DNA from: Frondihabitans australicus
Lineage (GTDB): Bacteria > Actinomycetota > Actinomycetes > Actinomycetales > Microbacteriaceae
Assembly: GCF_003634555.1 (NCBI RefSeq)
Contig: NZ_RBKS01000001.1
Location: 1,674,001-1,738,000 of the forward strand
Direction: 5' to 3'
DNA: 64,000 nucleotides
Positions 8,602-25,358 of this stretch are shown piece by piece. A program made the position numbers and the translations under genes. Position 1 is the stretch's first letter, and every line of letters begins with the position of its first letter. A model generated the notes under the pieces. The model did no database searches, was not told the DNA's origin, and saw only the letters and a list, made by a program, of their open reading frames with translations.

Positions 8602-10177
8602 CGGCGTCGTGCTCGTCGCCGAGGGCTGCTGCGTCGGAGCCGGCGAGCTCGTCGTCGAGGGCGACGTCGTCTCCGCCGAATCCTTCGACTTCTTCTTCCA
8701 CGATCTCGACAGTTTCACGGTCCTCCTCGGGATCCTGGGCGTTGAGCGCGGCACGGGCGCGTCGGGCGAGCGCCTGCCACTCGGCGGCGTCGGTGTCACG
8801 GCCGAGCTCTTCGAGCACGGTCGCGTAGGCGTCGAACAGATCGGGGCTGTAGCTGAACGCGCGCGTGCGGTCGAGCTGCGGGATCTCGAGTTCGCGCAGC
8901 GCCGCATCGGTCTGCCCGAGGTCGAGTCGGGCGCCCGACATCGCTATCGCGAGCGAGACGCGCACGGGAACGTCGAGCTCCTCGACCGGCACGGAGCGCG
9001 CGAGCTCGAGCGCGCGGTCCGGGCGCTCCAGACCCCGCTCGCTGTCGACCATGAGGGGCAGCTGGTCGTTGCGGCCCGAGATGCGTCGGTACGTGCGCAG
9101 CTCGCGGAGGGTGAGCGCGTAGTCCTCGAGCGCGTAGGCCGTGATGGCGATGGTCTCGCGGACCACGGCGATGCGGCCGGCTCGACGACCGGCAGACAGC
9201 GCGTGCAGGTGGGCGAGCTGAGGATCCTCGTCGATCAGGCGCGCGGCCATCACGAGATGGCGGGCGACGAAGTCGGCGTTCTCCTTGCTCAGGGTCTTCA
9301 GCTCGGCGCGCGCGACGCGGTCGAGGTCGCGCGGGTCGACGTCGGCCGAGATGTGAGGCTCCTCGTGGCGCGGGCGCACGGAACGGAGGTTCAGCGGATC
9401 GCGGTCCTCGCGGACGGCGTCGCGGTCGTCCCGGCGGGGGCCGCGATCGTCACGACGGGGCCCACGGTCGTCACGACGCGGGCCACGGTCGTCACGGCGA
9501 GGCCCACGGTCGTCACGCGAGTGGCCGGTGTCCGGTCGCCCCGCGATGGGGCGGCCCGACCCTCCGCGCGGTGGCCGACGATCGTCACCCCCGCGCTGCG
9601 GACGCCCATCGCCCGAGGGACGGAACGGACGGCGATCGTCGCCACCCCGACGCGGACCGCTGCGATCGTCGCGATAGTCGCCCCGAGGCCCGTCGCCGCG
9701 AGGAGGCCGCGACGCGTCGCCTCGGTCGGCTCCGCGTCCGTTCGACGGGCGGTCCTGCCACGGGCGCTGTGGCCGGTCGGAGCCGCCGCGAGGTGGCCGA
9801 GGGCTCCACGACCGGTCGCCGTCCCGCTGCGGACGACGCTCGTCACCGGAGCGATCGGGCCTCTGGCCCCACGGACGACCGCCTCCCTGAGGGCGATCGT
9901 CATCACGGCGAGGCGTCCACGGGCGACCACCGCTCGGCCGGCCACCGGCGTCGCCACGCGAACGCTCCCAGGGCTTGCGAGGGGCGCCGGAGCCGACACC
10001 ACCGCGGTCAGGACGACCCGCGTTCGAGCGTGGCGGACGCCCTGCGCTCGAACCACGGTCGTCGCCGGAGCGCCCACCGCGGGCTCCACCCTCGCGGCCC
10101 CGTCCGCGGTCTGAACTCCCCCGGTCCTCCCCGTCGCGTCGCGGACGCTTGTCTCGGTCGTCGTCGCGATCGCTCAT
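8555..10177 (-). CDS. TPR-like protein with a long Arg/Gly/Asp-rich disordered N-terminus
   Basis: 540 aa from an ATG preceded by GAGGAG. Residues 1-270 are low complexity, almost only Arg, Asp, Gly, Pro and Ser, with many RG, RGG and DRP units and four heptads of RDDRGPR at residues 221-250. Residues 280-490 are helical hairpins of TPR type (ELKTLSKENADFVARHLVMAARL, ALEDYALTLRELRTYRRI, AMSGARLDLGQTDAALREL). The last 50 residues are very acidic. Relatives at this locus next to tlyA in other actinobacteria are known only as TPR proteins. The RG-rich part suggests RNA binding or condensate formation. Its neighbours (rRNA operon, TlyA) fit a link to ribosomes, but that is inference. Confidence 0.75.
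   Translation of the reverse strand: MSDRDDDRDKRPRRDGEDRGSSDRGRGREGGARGGRSGDDRGSSAGRPPRSNAGRPDRGGVGSGAPRKPWERSRGDAGGRPSGGRPWTPRRDDDRPQGGGRPWGQRPDRSGDERRPQRDGDRSWSPRPPRGGSDRPQRPWQDRPSNGRGADRGDASRPPRGDGPRGDYRDDRSGPRRGGDDRRPFRPSGDGRPQRGGDDRRPPRGGSGRPIAGRPDTGHSRDDRGPRRDDRGPRRDDRGPRRDDRGPRRDDRDAVREDRDPLNLRSVRPRHEEPHISADVDPRDLDRVARAELKTLSKENADFVARHLVMAARLIDEDPQLAHLHALSAGRRAGRIAVVRETIAITAYALEDYALTLRELRTYRRISGRNDQLPLMVDSERGLERPDRALELARSVPVEELDVPVRVSLAIAMSGARLDLGQTDAALRELEIPQLDRTRAFSYSPDLFDAYATVLEELGRDTDAAEWQALARRARAALNAQDPEEDRETVEIVEEEVEGFGGDDVALDDELAGSDAAALGDEHDADDDGADEQAGIEADD
9416..9517 (-). repeat. In-frame 21-bp tandem repeats coding for RDDRGPR
   Basis: Four consecutive copies plus a partial one of a 21-bp unit encode RDDRGPR within the disordered part of the TPR protein. 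The units differ mainly at third codon positions, so copy number changes by whole repeats would keep the frame. Direct reading of the sequence; biological effect unknown. Confidence 0.85.
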
Positions 10178-10374
10178 GGGATTCTCCTCGGGGTCGGCGC
10201 CGGAGGTCGTCCGGGCGCGAAGTCTTCTGCCGCTGTAGCCGCCGACTGACTCGGCGTGCAGTGACGAGGAGCTCCATGACTGATCGTCGTGGCTCACTCG
10301 CCGGGGCCTGCTGTGGTGTTGTGACTCGAGCCTACCAGCCGAGACACGAGCGGCCGATGGCCGTGTTAACGACG

Positions 10375-10402
10375 AAGAGGCCACCCTTGCGGGTGGCCTC
10401 TT
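10375..10402 (-). terminator. rRNA operon terminator hairpin
   Basis: Perfect 12-bp stem (AAGAGGCCACCC with GGGTGGCCTCTT) and a 4-nt loop, lying directly after the 5S gene on the minus strand. The tail after the stem (CGTCGTTAAC) has no long T-run, as is common in GC-rich actinobacteria. Confidence 0.85.
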
Positions 10403-10413
10403 CTGAAGTTGAG

Positions 10414-10531
10414 TCCGGCGGTGTCCTACTCTCCCACAAGGTCCCCCTTGCAGTACCATCGGCGCTGAGAGTCTTAGCTTCCGGGTTCGGAATGTGTCCG
10501 GGCGTTTCCCTCTCGCTATGGCCGCCGAAAC
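10414..10531 (-). rRNA. rrf: 5S ribosomal RNA
   Basis: About 118 nt. Read on the minus strand it begins GTTTCGGCGGCCATAGC and contains CCGAACCCGGAAGCTAAG and CGCCGATGGTACTGC, the conserved core of actinobacterial 5S rRNA, ending near GGACACCGCC. Ends are approximate. It is the last gene of the rRNA operon and is followed by a strong hairpin. Confidence 0.95.
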
Positions 10532-10740
10532 ACTAGGTCAAGCTGTACACACGGTGCCCATCAGTGATGGGGTGTGCCGGCTTGAAGATCATGTTTCAAC
10601 CAAAGCTGGTTGTTCAATTATGTGTTTCCACGGTCCAGCAGGTGTGCTGGTCGACCGTTTTTTGGGAACCACAGAGTGGACGCGAGCATTCACTGCCACC
10701 CTTCATCCACACGATCGTGTGGGGGTGGTGTGTTGTCAAG
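10532..10740 (-). other. 23S-5S spacer
   Basis: About 209 nt with no tRNA or protein gene. It contains AGTGAATGCTCGCGTCCACT (minus strand, near 10672-10700), resembling the processing element found before the 23S gene, and the complementary flanks that normally form RNase III stems around 23S. Confidence 0.6.
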
Positions 10741-15862
<5,122 letters not shown>

Positions 15863-16226
15863 AAGAAAAACACAGAACGCATCGGAATAGACACGAACTG
15901 CAAGTTTGATGCTGACCAAACGACAACAATCTGACGATTAAGTTGTCCATTCAATCTCAAAGAAACCGTACATCCCAAAGGTCTGACCACCTGCGGTGGC
16001 CACCCCTCCGAAACGACGAGTTATTTGGCATTTGACAATGTGCACGCTGTTGAGTTCTCAAGGACCAAACACACCCCAGACCCACGCTCGTTGAAGAGCG
16101 TCTTGCTGGGAGTTCATTTGACACCTGCTCATCCCGGCGGGCCCCGCCAGACCCAGCGAAAGCTGTTCCTGACTAGACTTCGAGTCTTCAAGAGACTCGC
16201 TCGCAACCATGGTTGCGGGATGAGGA
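15863..16226 (-). other. rRNA operon leader
   Basis: About 360 nt of leader between the likely promoter and 16S, with no protein gene. It holds the palindrome TTGAGAACTCAA at 16050-16061, part of the conserved CTTGAGAACTCAACAG leader element of actinobacterial rRNA operons tied to antitermination. It also holds two hairpins at 16180-16198 (CGAGTCT/AGACTCG) and 16202-16217 (CGCAACCATGGTTGCG). Confidence 0.65.
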
Positions 16227-16233
16227 CTTACAA

Positions 16234-16262
16234 ACCCTACTCAGATTTCGATCGACTCGCAA
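16234..16262 (-). promoter_or_regulatory. Candidate rRNA operon promoter
   Basis: On the minus strand, TTGCGA (16262-16257), a 17-bp spacer and TAGGGT (16239-16234) fit a housekeeping sigma factor promoter reading into the rRNA leader. A second promoter closer to 16S may exist but was not convincing. The 180 bases between this box and the tyrS stop (16447) hold no gene. Confidence 0.45.
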
Positions 16263-16446
16263 GCGAGGATCTGAAGAGCGGGTGTCACCACTTGAGGCCG
16301 GTCACCGTGGCTTTCGCTCCGGTGTTTCCCGTTCCTTTGGGCTGACAGGTGAATACATTACGGGGAGGTTTCCCGGGCGGCAAATCGTGTGCATCCCGGG
16401 CGTGTCGCGGTGCTCCTGCGCCCCGGAAACCACGGAACGACGCGGC

Positions 16447-17760
16447 TCAGCCGACGATCGTGACGCCCGCCAGGGTCTTCTTGCCCCGGCGCAGGATCGC
16501 GCGGCCGCCGGCGAGCGCCAGCGTCGAGATCGCCACCGACTCGTCGGAGACGCGCTCGTTGTTGACGTACACGCCGCCCTCGGCCGCCGCGCGACGGGCT
16601 GCGCCGAGCGATTCGACGAGGCCGGTGGCGACCATCGCCTGCGAGACGGTCGTCGTCGCGTCGACCGTGGCGTTCGGGAGCTCGGCGATCGCCGCGTCGA
16701 CTACGTCGAGCGGCAGCGCGGTCAGGTCGCCCCGGCCGAAGAGCGCCGACGACGCGTCGATGGCCGCCTGAGTCGCGTCCGTTCCGTGGACGAGCGACGT
16801 CACCTCGAGCGCGAGCCGCTTCTGGGCCTCGCGGGCGAACGGGCGCTCCTTCACCTCGACCTCGAGCCCCTCGATCTCGGCGCGGCTGAGGAAGGTGAAG
16901 ACCTTCAGGCGGTCGATGACGTCGGAGTCGTCCTGGTTGAGCCAGAACTGGTAGAACGCGTACGGCGACGTCATGTCGGGATCGAGCCAGATCGCATTGC
17001 CCTCGCTCTTGCCGAACTTCGTGCCGTCGGAGTTCGTGATCAGCGGCGTGCCGATCGCGTGGACCGAGACCCCCTCGGTGCGCCGGATCAGCTCGGTGCC
17101 GCTCGTGAGGTTGCCCCACTGGTCGCTGCCACCGGTCTGCAGCACGCAGTCGTAGGTGCGGTAGAGCTCGCGGAAGTCGAGGCCCTGGAGGATCTGGTAG
17201 CTGAACTCGGTGTAGCTGATCCCGGCGTCGGAGTTGAGCCGGGCGCTCACCGCGTCCTTCTTGAGCATGGTGTTCACGCGGAAGTTCTTGCCGATGTCGC
17301 GCAGGAACTCGATCGCGCTCATCGGCTCGGTCCAGTCGAGGTTGTTGACGACACGCAGGGCGTTCGCCCCGTCGGACGCGATGAACTTCGTGACGTGGAC
17401 GCGGATGCGCTCGACCCACTCGGCCGTCTGTTCGCGCGTCTTGAGCACCCGCTCTGCCGTGGGCCGCGGGTCGCCGATGAGCCCCGTCGAGCCGCCCACC
17501 AGGCCGAGCGGCCTGTGGCCGGCGAGCTGCAGACGACGCAGCAGCAGGAGCTGCACCAGGTTGCCCAGGTGAAGGCTCGGCGCGGTCGGGTCGAAGCCGC
17601 AGTAGTACGTGATCGGCTCGCCGCCGAGGAGCTCTCGAAGCGCTTCGGTGTCGGTCGAGACGTGGACGAGCCCGCGATAGACGATTTCGTCCCACACGTT
17701 GTCGAAGGTGGGATCGTTGCTCTGCGTGGCCAGGATGTCGGCCGTCGTCTGACTCGTCAC
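16447..17760 (-). CDS. tyrS: Tyrosyl-tRNA synthetase
   Basis: 437 aa, class Ic synthetase that charges tRNA-Tyr. The HIGH motif appears as HLGN (residues 64-67) in YCGFDPTAPSLHLGNL and the KMSKS motif as KFGKS (248-252) in TKFGKSEGNAIWLD. The C-terminal 60 residues (ARRAAAEGGVYVNNERV) are the S4 RNA-binding domain. The GTG start at 17760 has TAAACT seven bases upstream, so the mRNA probably begins at or next to the start codon, and tyrS may be transcribed separately from the glycosylase gene before it. The rRNA operon lies directly downstream in the same direction. Confidence 0.96.
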   Translation of the reverse strand: MTSQTTADILATQSNDPTFDNVWDEIVYRGLVHVSTDTEALRELLGGEPITYYCGFDPTAPSLHLGNLVQLLLLRRLQLAGHRPLGLVGGSTGLIGDPRPTAERVLKTREQTAEWVERIRVHVTKFIASDGANALRVVNNLDWTEPMSAIEFLRDIGKNFRVNTMLKKDAVSARLNSDAGISYTEFSYQILQGLDFRELYRTYDCVLQTGGSDQWGNLTSGTELIRRTEGVSVHAIGTPLITNSDGTKFGKSEGNAIWLDPDMTSPYAFYQFWLNQDDSDVIDRLKVFTFLSRAEIEGLEVEVKERPFAREAQKRLALEVTSLVHGTDATQAAIDASSALFGRGDLTALPLDVVDAAIAELPNATVDATTTVSQAMVATGLVESLGAARRAAAEGGVYVNNERVSDESVAISTLALAGGRAILRRGKKTLAGVTIVG

Positions 17761-17770
17761 ACCCGCCAGT

Positions 17771-18379
17771 TTAGTGGGGGCGCCGCCGCACGACGGCCGG
17801 GCGGTAGGCGGAGACCGTGGGATCGTCGAGGAAGAATCGCCAGTCGTAGGCGTCGGTGCCCGCGTGGCCCGAGACGCCCACCCGCGGACCGCGCTGGATC
17901 CTGCTCCCCTCGACCGGCGCGTCGGGCAGGGAGAGGGAGAAGCCGGGGTCGCCGAGGCGCCGTCCGCTGTCGGCCAGCTCGACGGCGAGGGCTGAGCCGA
18001 GGCGGCCGGGGCCGCGCGCGAGCTCCGCGTCGCTCCGCGCGGACGCACGGCGCGCCCGGGCGACGTCGAGGCCGTCGACGACCTCGCCCGACCGCAGCAG
18101 GACTGCGGAGGCACGACCCTCTGGCTCGCAGACGAGGTTGAGGCAGCGGTGGATGCCGTACGAGAGGTAGACGTAGAGGGTCCCGGGAGGGCCCCACATG
18201 GGCAGCGTGCGGGGCGTGCGGCCTCGGTGCGCATGGCTTCCGGGATCCTGCCCCTCGCCCGCGTAGGCCTCGACCTCGGTGAGCCGGATGGCCACGTCAC
18301 CCACGCGAAGCACTGCTCCGAGCAGCCGCGGCGCGGCGTCGAGCGCGGGCAGCGTGAGGACGTCGATCGCGTCGCTCAC
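17771..18379 (-). CDS. mpg: 3-methyladenine DNA glycosylase (AAG/MPG family)
   Basis: 202 aa. Removes alkylated purines from DNA in base excision repair. Visible family motifs are RLTEVEAYAGEGQDPGSHA (with the catalytic Glu), LYVYLSYGIHRCLNLVCEPEG, VLLRSGE and ARGPGRLGSALAV. The chosen start is GTG (18379-18377, VSDAIDVLTLP), the first start before the conserved core that is not inside the preceding small gene. In other actinobacteria mpg also sits just before tyrS. Confidence 0.88.
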   Translation of the reverse strand: MSDAIDVLTLPALDAAPRLLGAVLRVGDVAIRLTEVEAYAGEGQDPGSHAHRGRTPRTLPMWGPPGTLYVYLSYGIHRCLNLVCEPEGRASAVLLRSGEVVDGLDVARARRASARSDAELARGPGRLGSALAVELADSGRRLGDPGFSLSLPDAPVEGSRIQRGPRVGVSGHAGTDAYDWRFFLDDPTVSAYRPAVVRRRPH

Positions 18380-18401
18380 GTCGCCCGCCGCTCGGCCATC
18401 G

Positions 18402-18542
18402 TCAGAAGAATTCGCCGATCGAGATCGTGTACACGATCGCCACGACGACCACCACTGCGGCAACCGCGATGATGGTCGGCAGGAGCCACGGCCGCGGCTT
18501 CGGGGCCCTGTCGCCCCGCTGGCTCTTGTTGCTCCCGGCCAT
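18402..18542 (-). CDS. Small single-pass membrane protein (46 aa)
   Basis: Starts at ATG two bases after the argH stop and ends TGA 22 bases before the glycosylase start. The sequence is a basic N-terminus (MAGSNKSQRGDRAPKPRPW), then one hydrophobic helix of about 22 residues rich in Val, Ala and Ile, and a short tail ISIGEFF. The tight fit between two genes and the clean membrane helix argue for a real gene. I do not recognise a family; function unknown. Confidence 0.6.
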   Translation of the reverse strand: MAGSNKSQRGDRAPKPRPWLLPTIIAVAAVVVVVAIVYTISIGEFF

Positions 18543-18544
18543 GG

Positions 18545-20936
<2,392 letters not shown>

Positions 20937-20940
<4 letters not shown>

Positions 20941-22142
20941 TCGAGACCTTTCAGAACGGAGGTGAGGGTCGACGTGAACTCCGCGATCTCGGCGTCGCCC
21001 ACGATGAGCGGGGGCGCGATCCTGAGGCTCGAGTCGTTGGGCGCGTTGATGATGAGGCCGGCGTCGAGCGCCTTCGCGGAGATCTCTGCCGCGATGGGCT
21101 CGTCGAGGCCGACGCCGATGAGGAGGCCGCGGCCGCGGACCTCGACGATGTGCGACGAGCCCATGCCGGCGAGGGCGGCCCGGATCTCGTCGCCGCGCCG
21201 GGCTGCGTTCTCGATGAGGCCCGACGCCTCGATCTCGCCGAGGACCGCGTTGGCCGCCGTCGTGGCGAACGGGTTGCCGCCGAAGGTCGAGCCGTGCTGG
21301 CCCGCCTCGAACAGGTCGGACGCGTCGCCGAAGGTCACCAGGGCGCCGAGCGGTACTCCCCCGGCGATGCCCTTCGCCAGCGTGATCGCGTCGGGCTGCA
21401 CGCCCAGCTGCTGGAAGGCGAACCAGGATCCGAGACGGCCCACGCCGGTCTGGATCTCGTCGAGCACCAGCAGAGCGCCGTGCTTCGTGGCCAGCTCGCG
21501 CGCCTTCTCGAGGAAGCCCTCGGGCAGGTCGAGCACGCCCGCCTCACCCTTGATCGGCTCGATGATGATGCCGGCGACGTGGTCGTCGAAGGCGTGCTCG
21601 AGGGCCTCGACGGAGGTCTCGATGTGCTCGACGCCGGCGACCATCGGCTCGAACGCCTCGCGCAGCGCGGGCTTGCCGGTCAGGGCGAGCGAACCCATGG
21701 TGCGGCCGTGGAACGCGCTCTGCAGGGCGAGGATGCGCGTCTTCTCGCCGTGCGCGCCGCGGTTGAGGCGGAGGAGCTTGAAGGCGGCCTCGTTCGCCTC
21801 GGCTCCTGAGTTGCCGTAGTAGACACGGCCCCGTGAACCGGCGCCGGTGATCCGCTTGAGTCGCTCGGCCAGCTCGACCTGCGACGGCGTGGCGAAGTAG
21901 TTCGACACGTGGATCAGCGTGGCCGCCTGCGTCGACAGCGCCTCGACGAGCACGGGGTGGGCGTGGCCGAGGGCGTTGACGGCGATGCCGGCGAGGAAGT
22001 CGAGGTACTTCTTGCCGTCGACATCCCAGACGTAGCAGCCGTCGCCGCGCTCGAGCATCACCTTGGGCGTCGAGAGGGACTTCATGATGGAGTCGCCGAA
22101 ACGGCGCTGCCACGTGCCTTCGGTGGTCGGTGTGGTCGTCAT
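20937..22142 (-). CDS. argD: Acetylornithine aminotransferase
   Basis: 401 aa, class III PLP aminotransferase making N-acetylornithine. Motifs: GNSGAEANEAAFKLLR, LVLDEIQTGVGRLGSWF, and the PLP lysine in ITLAKGIAGGVPLGALV. The ATG has AAAGGAC upstream and overlaps the argB stop in ATGA. An extended in-frame region further upstream reads across argB in the wrong frame and is not part of the gene. The enzyme may also serve lysine synthesis (DapC activity), as in other bacteria. Confidence 0.95.
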
Positions 22143-23086
22143 GACTGTCCTTTCTTCTGCTCGGGTTGATGCGACGCGGGGGTGCGCCGGCTGTTGGGGA
22201 TGACCTCGGTGCCCGCACCGCGCTGGGTGAAGATCTCGAGGAGGATCGAGTGCGGGATGCGGCCGTCGATGATGGTCGCCCCGCCGACGCCCGCGACGAC
22301 GGCGTCGAGGCAGGCGGTCATCTTGGGGATCATGCCGCTCTCGAGGCTCGGCAGCATCTCGGTGAGCTCGTCCACCGAGATGAGCGCGACGAGCGAGTCG
22401 CGGTTGGGCCAGTCGGCGTAGAGGCCGGGCACGTCGGTCAGCATGATGAGCTTCGACGCCTGCAGCGCGATCGCGAGCGACGCGGCGGCCGCGTCGGCGT
22501 TCACGTTGAGAGCGGAGTCGGGGTCGGTGTCGTCGACGGCGATGGACGAGACCACCGGGATGCGACCTGCCTCGATCTCGGCCAGGACGCGCTCGGGATG
22601 CACCTGCGTGATGTCGCCCACATGGCCCAGGTCGAACCACTCGCCGTCGATCTCGACGCCGCGGACGTGCCCTTCGAAGAGCCGCTGGCCGTCGGTGCCG
22701 TCGCTGAAGACGCCGCGGGCGAGGTCGCCGTGCTCGTTCATCATGTCGACGATCTCGGCGTTCACCTCGCCGGCGAGCACGTCGCGCACGACCGAGATCG
22801 CCTCGGTCGTCGTCACGCGGTAGCCGCCGCGGAACTCGCTCTCGATGCCCGCGGCCTTGAGCGCGGCGGAGATCTGCGGCCCGCCGCCGTGCACGACGAC
22901 CGGGTGCAGCCCCACCGTGCGGAGGTAGACCATGTCTTCGGCGAAGGCGCGCTTGAGGTCGTCGTTCACCATGGCGTTGCCGCCGAACTTCACGACGACG
23001 ACGCGGTCGCGGTAGTTCAGCAGCCACGGAAGCGACTCGATGAGGGTGGCGGCCTTGACCGCCGCTATGGCCTGCTCGGTGTCCAT
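22139..23086 (-). CDS. argB: N-acetylglutamate kinase
   Basis: 315 aa, second step of arginine synthesis and usually the arginine-inhibited one. The amino acid kinase fold is shown by VVVVKFGGNAMVND (Lys at residue 33), VVVHGGGPQIS and VVSSIAVDDTDPDSALNVNADAAA. The ATG has AGGGAC upstream and lies seven bases after the argJ stop, the only gap in the cluster. Confidence 0.96.
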   Translation of the reverse strand: MDTEQAIAAVKAATLIESLPWLLNYRDRVVVVKFGGNAMVNDDLKRAFAEDMVYLRTVGLHPVVVHGGGPQISAALKAAGIESEFRGGYRVTTTEAISVVRDVLAGEVNAEIVDMMNEHGDLARGVFSDGTDGQRLFEGHVRGVEIDGEWFDLGHVGDITQVHPERVLAEIEAGRIPVVSSIAVDDTDPDSALNVNADAAAASLAIALQASKLIMLTDVPGLYADWPNRDSLVALISVDELTEMLPSLESGMIPKMTACLDAVVAGVGGATIIDGRIPHSILLEIFTQRGAGTEVIPNSRRTPASHQPEQKKGQS

Positions 23087-23093
23087 GTCGTCC

Positions 23094-24251
23094 CTAGCTC
23101 GAGTACGCGCTGTTCTCGTGCACGTAGTCGTGCGTGAGATCGTTCGTGAGCACCGTGGCCGTCGCCGGGCCGGCGTGCAGGTCGAGCAGGATGTGAAGCG
23201 CCCTCGGGGTCATGTCGACCTCGTCGACGGGACGGTCGGGCGCCCCCTTCGCGCACAGCCTCACGCCGTTGAACGAGACGTCGACGTCGTACGGGTCGAA
23301 CTCGGCGCTCGTCGTTCCGATCGCCGCGAGCACGCGGCCCCAGTTGGGGTCGTTGCCGAAGACGGCCGCCATGAGGAGGTTGCTGCGAGCCAGCGAGCGC
23401 CCGACCTCGACGGCCTCGTCTTCGCTCATGGCGTTGACGACCTCGATCGTGATGTCGTGCGAGGCGCCCTCTGCATCTTCCTGGAGCTGCCGGGCGAGGT
23501 CCGCGCAGAGAGCGGTGACCGCGGCCTCGAGCTCGTCGGCCGACGGAGAGACGCCCGACTCGCCGCTGGCCATGAGCAGCACCGTGTCGTTCGTCGACAT
23601 GCAGCCGTCGGAGTCGAGTCGGTCGAAGGTCACGTGGGTAGCAGCTCGCAGGGCGGCGTCGAGCTGCGCAGGAGTCGCGTCGGCGTCGGTCGTGAGGACG
23701 ACCAGCATCGTCGCGAGCCCCGGCGCGAGCATCCCCGCGCCCTTGGCCATGCCGCCGACCTTCCAGCCGGAACCCTCGACGACGGCCTGCTTGGGATGCG
23801 TGTCGGTGGTCATGATGGCCGACGCCGCGTCGAGGCCGCCGTCGGAGCTCAGGACGGTGGCAGACTCGGCCGCCCCGGACAGCACCTTGTCGCGGAAGCT
23901 CTGGTCGCCCACGCCGATGAGGCCCGTGGAGCACACGACGACGTCGCCTGCGCCGATGCCGACCTTCTCGGCCACGAGCTCGGCGGTCTGGTGCGTCGTC
24001 TGGAACCCGAACGCGCCGGTGAAGCAGTTGGCGCCGCCCGAGTTCAGCACGACCGCCTGGACGACGCCGTCGGCGACGACCTGCTGCGACCAGAGGACGG
24101 GGTTCGCCTTGGCGCGGTTGCTGGTGAACACGGCGGCCGCCGCGTGCGAGCGACCGCGGTTGACGACGAGGGCGACGTCTTTCGCGCCGGTCGACTTGAG
24201 GCCGGCGGCGACGCCCGCCGCCTCGAATCCTGCTGCAGCTGTGACGCTCAC
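23094..24251 (-). CDS. argJ: Glutamate N-acetyltransferase / amino-acid acetyltransferase
   Basis: 385 aa. ArgJ moves acetyl groups from acetylornithine to glutamate, and many bacterial forms also use acetyl-CoA. The protein cleaves itself before a catalytic Thr; the site is visible at A180-T181 in [15 protein letters not shown]. Other motifs are KGAGMLAPG and NDPNWGR. The GTG start overlaps the argC stop in GTGA. Confidence 0.95.
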   Translation of the reverse strand: MSVTAAAGFEAAGVAAGLKSTGAKDVALVVNRGRSHAAAAVFTSNRAKANPVLWSQQVVADGVVQAVVLNSGGANCFTGAFGFQTTHQTAELVAEKVGIGAGDVVVCSTGLIGVGDQSFRDKVLSGAAESATVLSSDGGLDAASAIMTTDTHPKQAVVEGSGWKVGGMAKGAGMLAPGLATMLVVLTTDADATPAQLDAALRAATHVTFDRLDSDGCMSTNDTVLLMASGESGVSPSADELEAAVTALCADLARQLQEDAEGASHDITIEVVNAMSEDEAVEVGRSLARSNLLMAAVFGNDPNWGRVLAAIGTTSAEFDPYDVDVSFNGVRLCAKGAPDRPVDEVDMTPRALHILLDLHAGPATATVLTNDLTHDYVHENSAYSS

Positions 24252-25294
24252 GGAGCGACTCCGTTCACGGTGAGGCCGAGGCCCTCGGCCAGGCCGAGGG
24301 CGATGTTGGCCGACTGCACGGCGGCACCCGCGGTGCCCTTGACGAGGTTGTCGAGCGCGCTGATGGCGACGAGACGGCCGGCGGCCCCGTCGACGGCGAG
24401 GCCGATGAGGCAGGTGTTGGCGCCGATCGTGTCGGCGACACGCGGGTACTCCCCCGCGGGCAGCACGTGCACGAACGTCTCGTCGCCGTACGCCAGGTCG
24501 TAGGCGCTGCGGAGGTCGGCCTCGGTGACGCCGGGCGCGAGCCGAGCGGTGGTCGTGGCGAGGATGCCGCGGGCCATCGGGACGAGGACGGGCGTGAACG
24601 AGAGCCGGACGCCGGTCCCGCCCGCGACGCGGAGGTTCTGAGCCGTCTCGGGCACGTGCCGGTGGGAGCCGCCGACGCCGTAGGCCGACGCCGAGCCCAT
24701 CAGCTCGGAGGCCAGGAGGTGCGGCTTGAGCGACTTGCCGGCCCCGGACGGCCCGACGGAGAGGACCGCGACGATGTCGTCGACCTCCACCAGTCCCGAG
24801 GCGACGGCGGGGGCGAGCCCGAGCGTCATCGCCGTGACGTTGCAGCCGGGCACGGCGATCCGCTTCGTGCCCTCGATCTCGACGCGGTGCTTCGTCTTGT
24901 CGGCGTGGATCAGCTCGGGCATGCCGTAGGTCCAGGCGCCGTAGAACTCGCCGCCGTAGAACGCGGCCCAGTCGGCCTCGTCGGTCAGACGGTGATCGGC
25001 GCCGCAGTCGACGACGAGCGTCTCGGGCGGGAGCTGAGCGGTGATCTCGCCCGACTTGCCGTGCGGCAGGGCGAGGAAGACGACGTCGTGGCCCGCGAGG
25101 TTCTCGGGGGTCGTCTCGGCGAGAGTCAGGTGCGCGAGGGAGCGCAGGTGGGGCTGCGCCGCGATCAGCGGCTGCCCGGCGTTGGTGAACGCGGTGACGG
25201 TCGTCACCTCGAATTCCGGATGCGCCGACAGGAGCCTCAGGAGCTCACCACCGGCATACCCGCTGGCGCCTGCGACGGCGACGGTGAAAGGCAT
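24248..25294 (-). CDS. argC: N-acetyl-gamma-glutamyl-phosphate reductase
   Basis: 348 aa, NADPH-dependent reductase of the arginine route. An N-terminal Rossmann motif [17 protein letters not shown] is followed by the catalytic Cys151 in [17 protein letters not shown] and the motif [10 protein letters not shown]. It is the first gene of the argCJBDFH cluster. A TAGGGT box at 25301-25306 lies six bases before the ATG, so the operon mRNA probably starts on or very near the start codon, leaving no room for a leader-based control element. I could not recognise an ARG box in the 64 bases up to pheT. Confidence 0.96.
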   Translation of the reverse strand: MPFTVAVAGASGYAGGELLRLLSAHPEFEVTTVTAFTNAGQPLIAAQPHLRSLAHLTLAETTPENLAGHDVVFLALPHGKSGEITAQLPPETLVVDCGADHRLTDEADWAAFYGGEFYGAWTYGMPELIHADKTKHRVEIEGTKRIAVPGCNVTAMTLGLAPAVASGLVEVDDIVAVLSVGPSGAGKSLKPHLLASELMGSASAYGVGGSHRHVPETAQNLRVAGGTGVRLSFTPVLVPMARGILATTTARLAPGVTEADLRSAYDLAYGDETFVHVLPAGEYPRVADTIGANTCLIGLAVDGAAGRLVAISALDNLVKGTAGAAVQSANIALGLAEGLGLTVNGVAP

Positions 25295-25358
25295 GCTTCT
25301 ACCCTAATGTTCGGCTGGACGGGAACGGGGCGGCGGCGCTGCGCGGTCGATCTCTCGA

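Noticed and set aside
10008-10277. A leader peptide gene (MELLVTARR...) before the TPR gene
   Set aside because: It runs far into the TPR coding sequence in another frame and has the Arg bias of a shadow frame.
16213-18141. Long plus-strand open frame (over 600 codons) opposite tyrS and mpg
   Set aside because: It is the antisense shadow of two clear genes; GC-rich third positions keep many frames open. Its sequence is Arg/Asp/Val-biased without any family motif.
22143-23027. N-terminal extension of argD through argB
   Set aside because: The frame stays open but reads argB out of frame; the ATG at 22142 has a good ribosome binding site and overlaps the argB stop.
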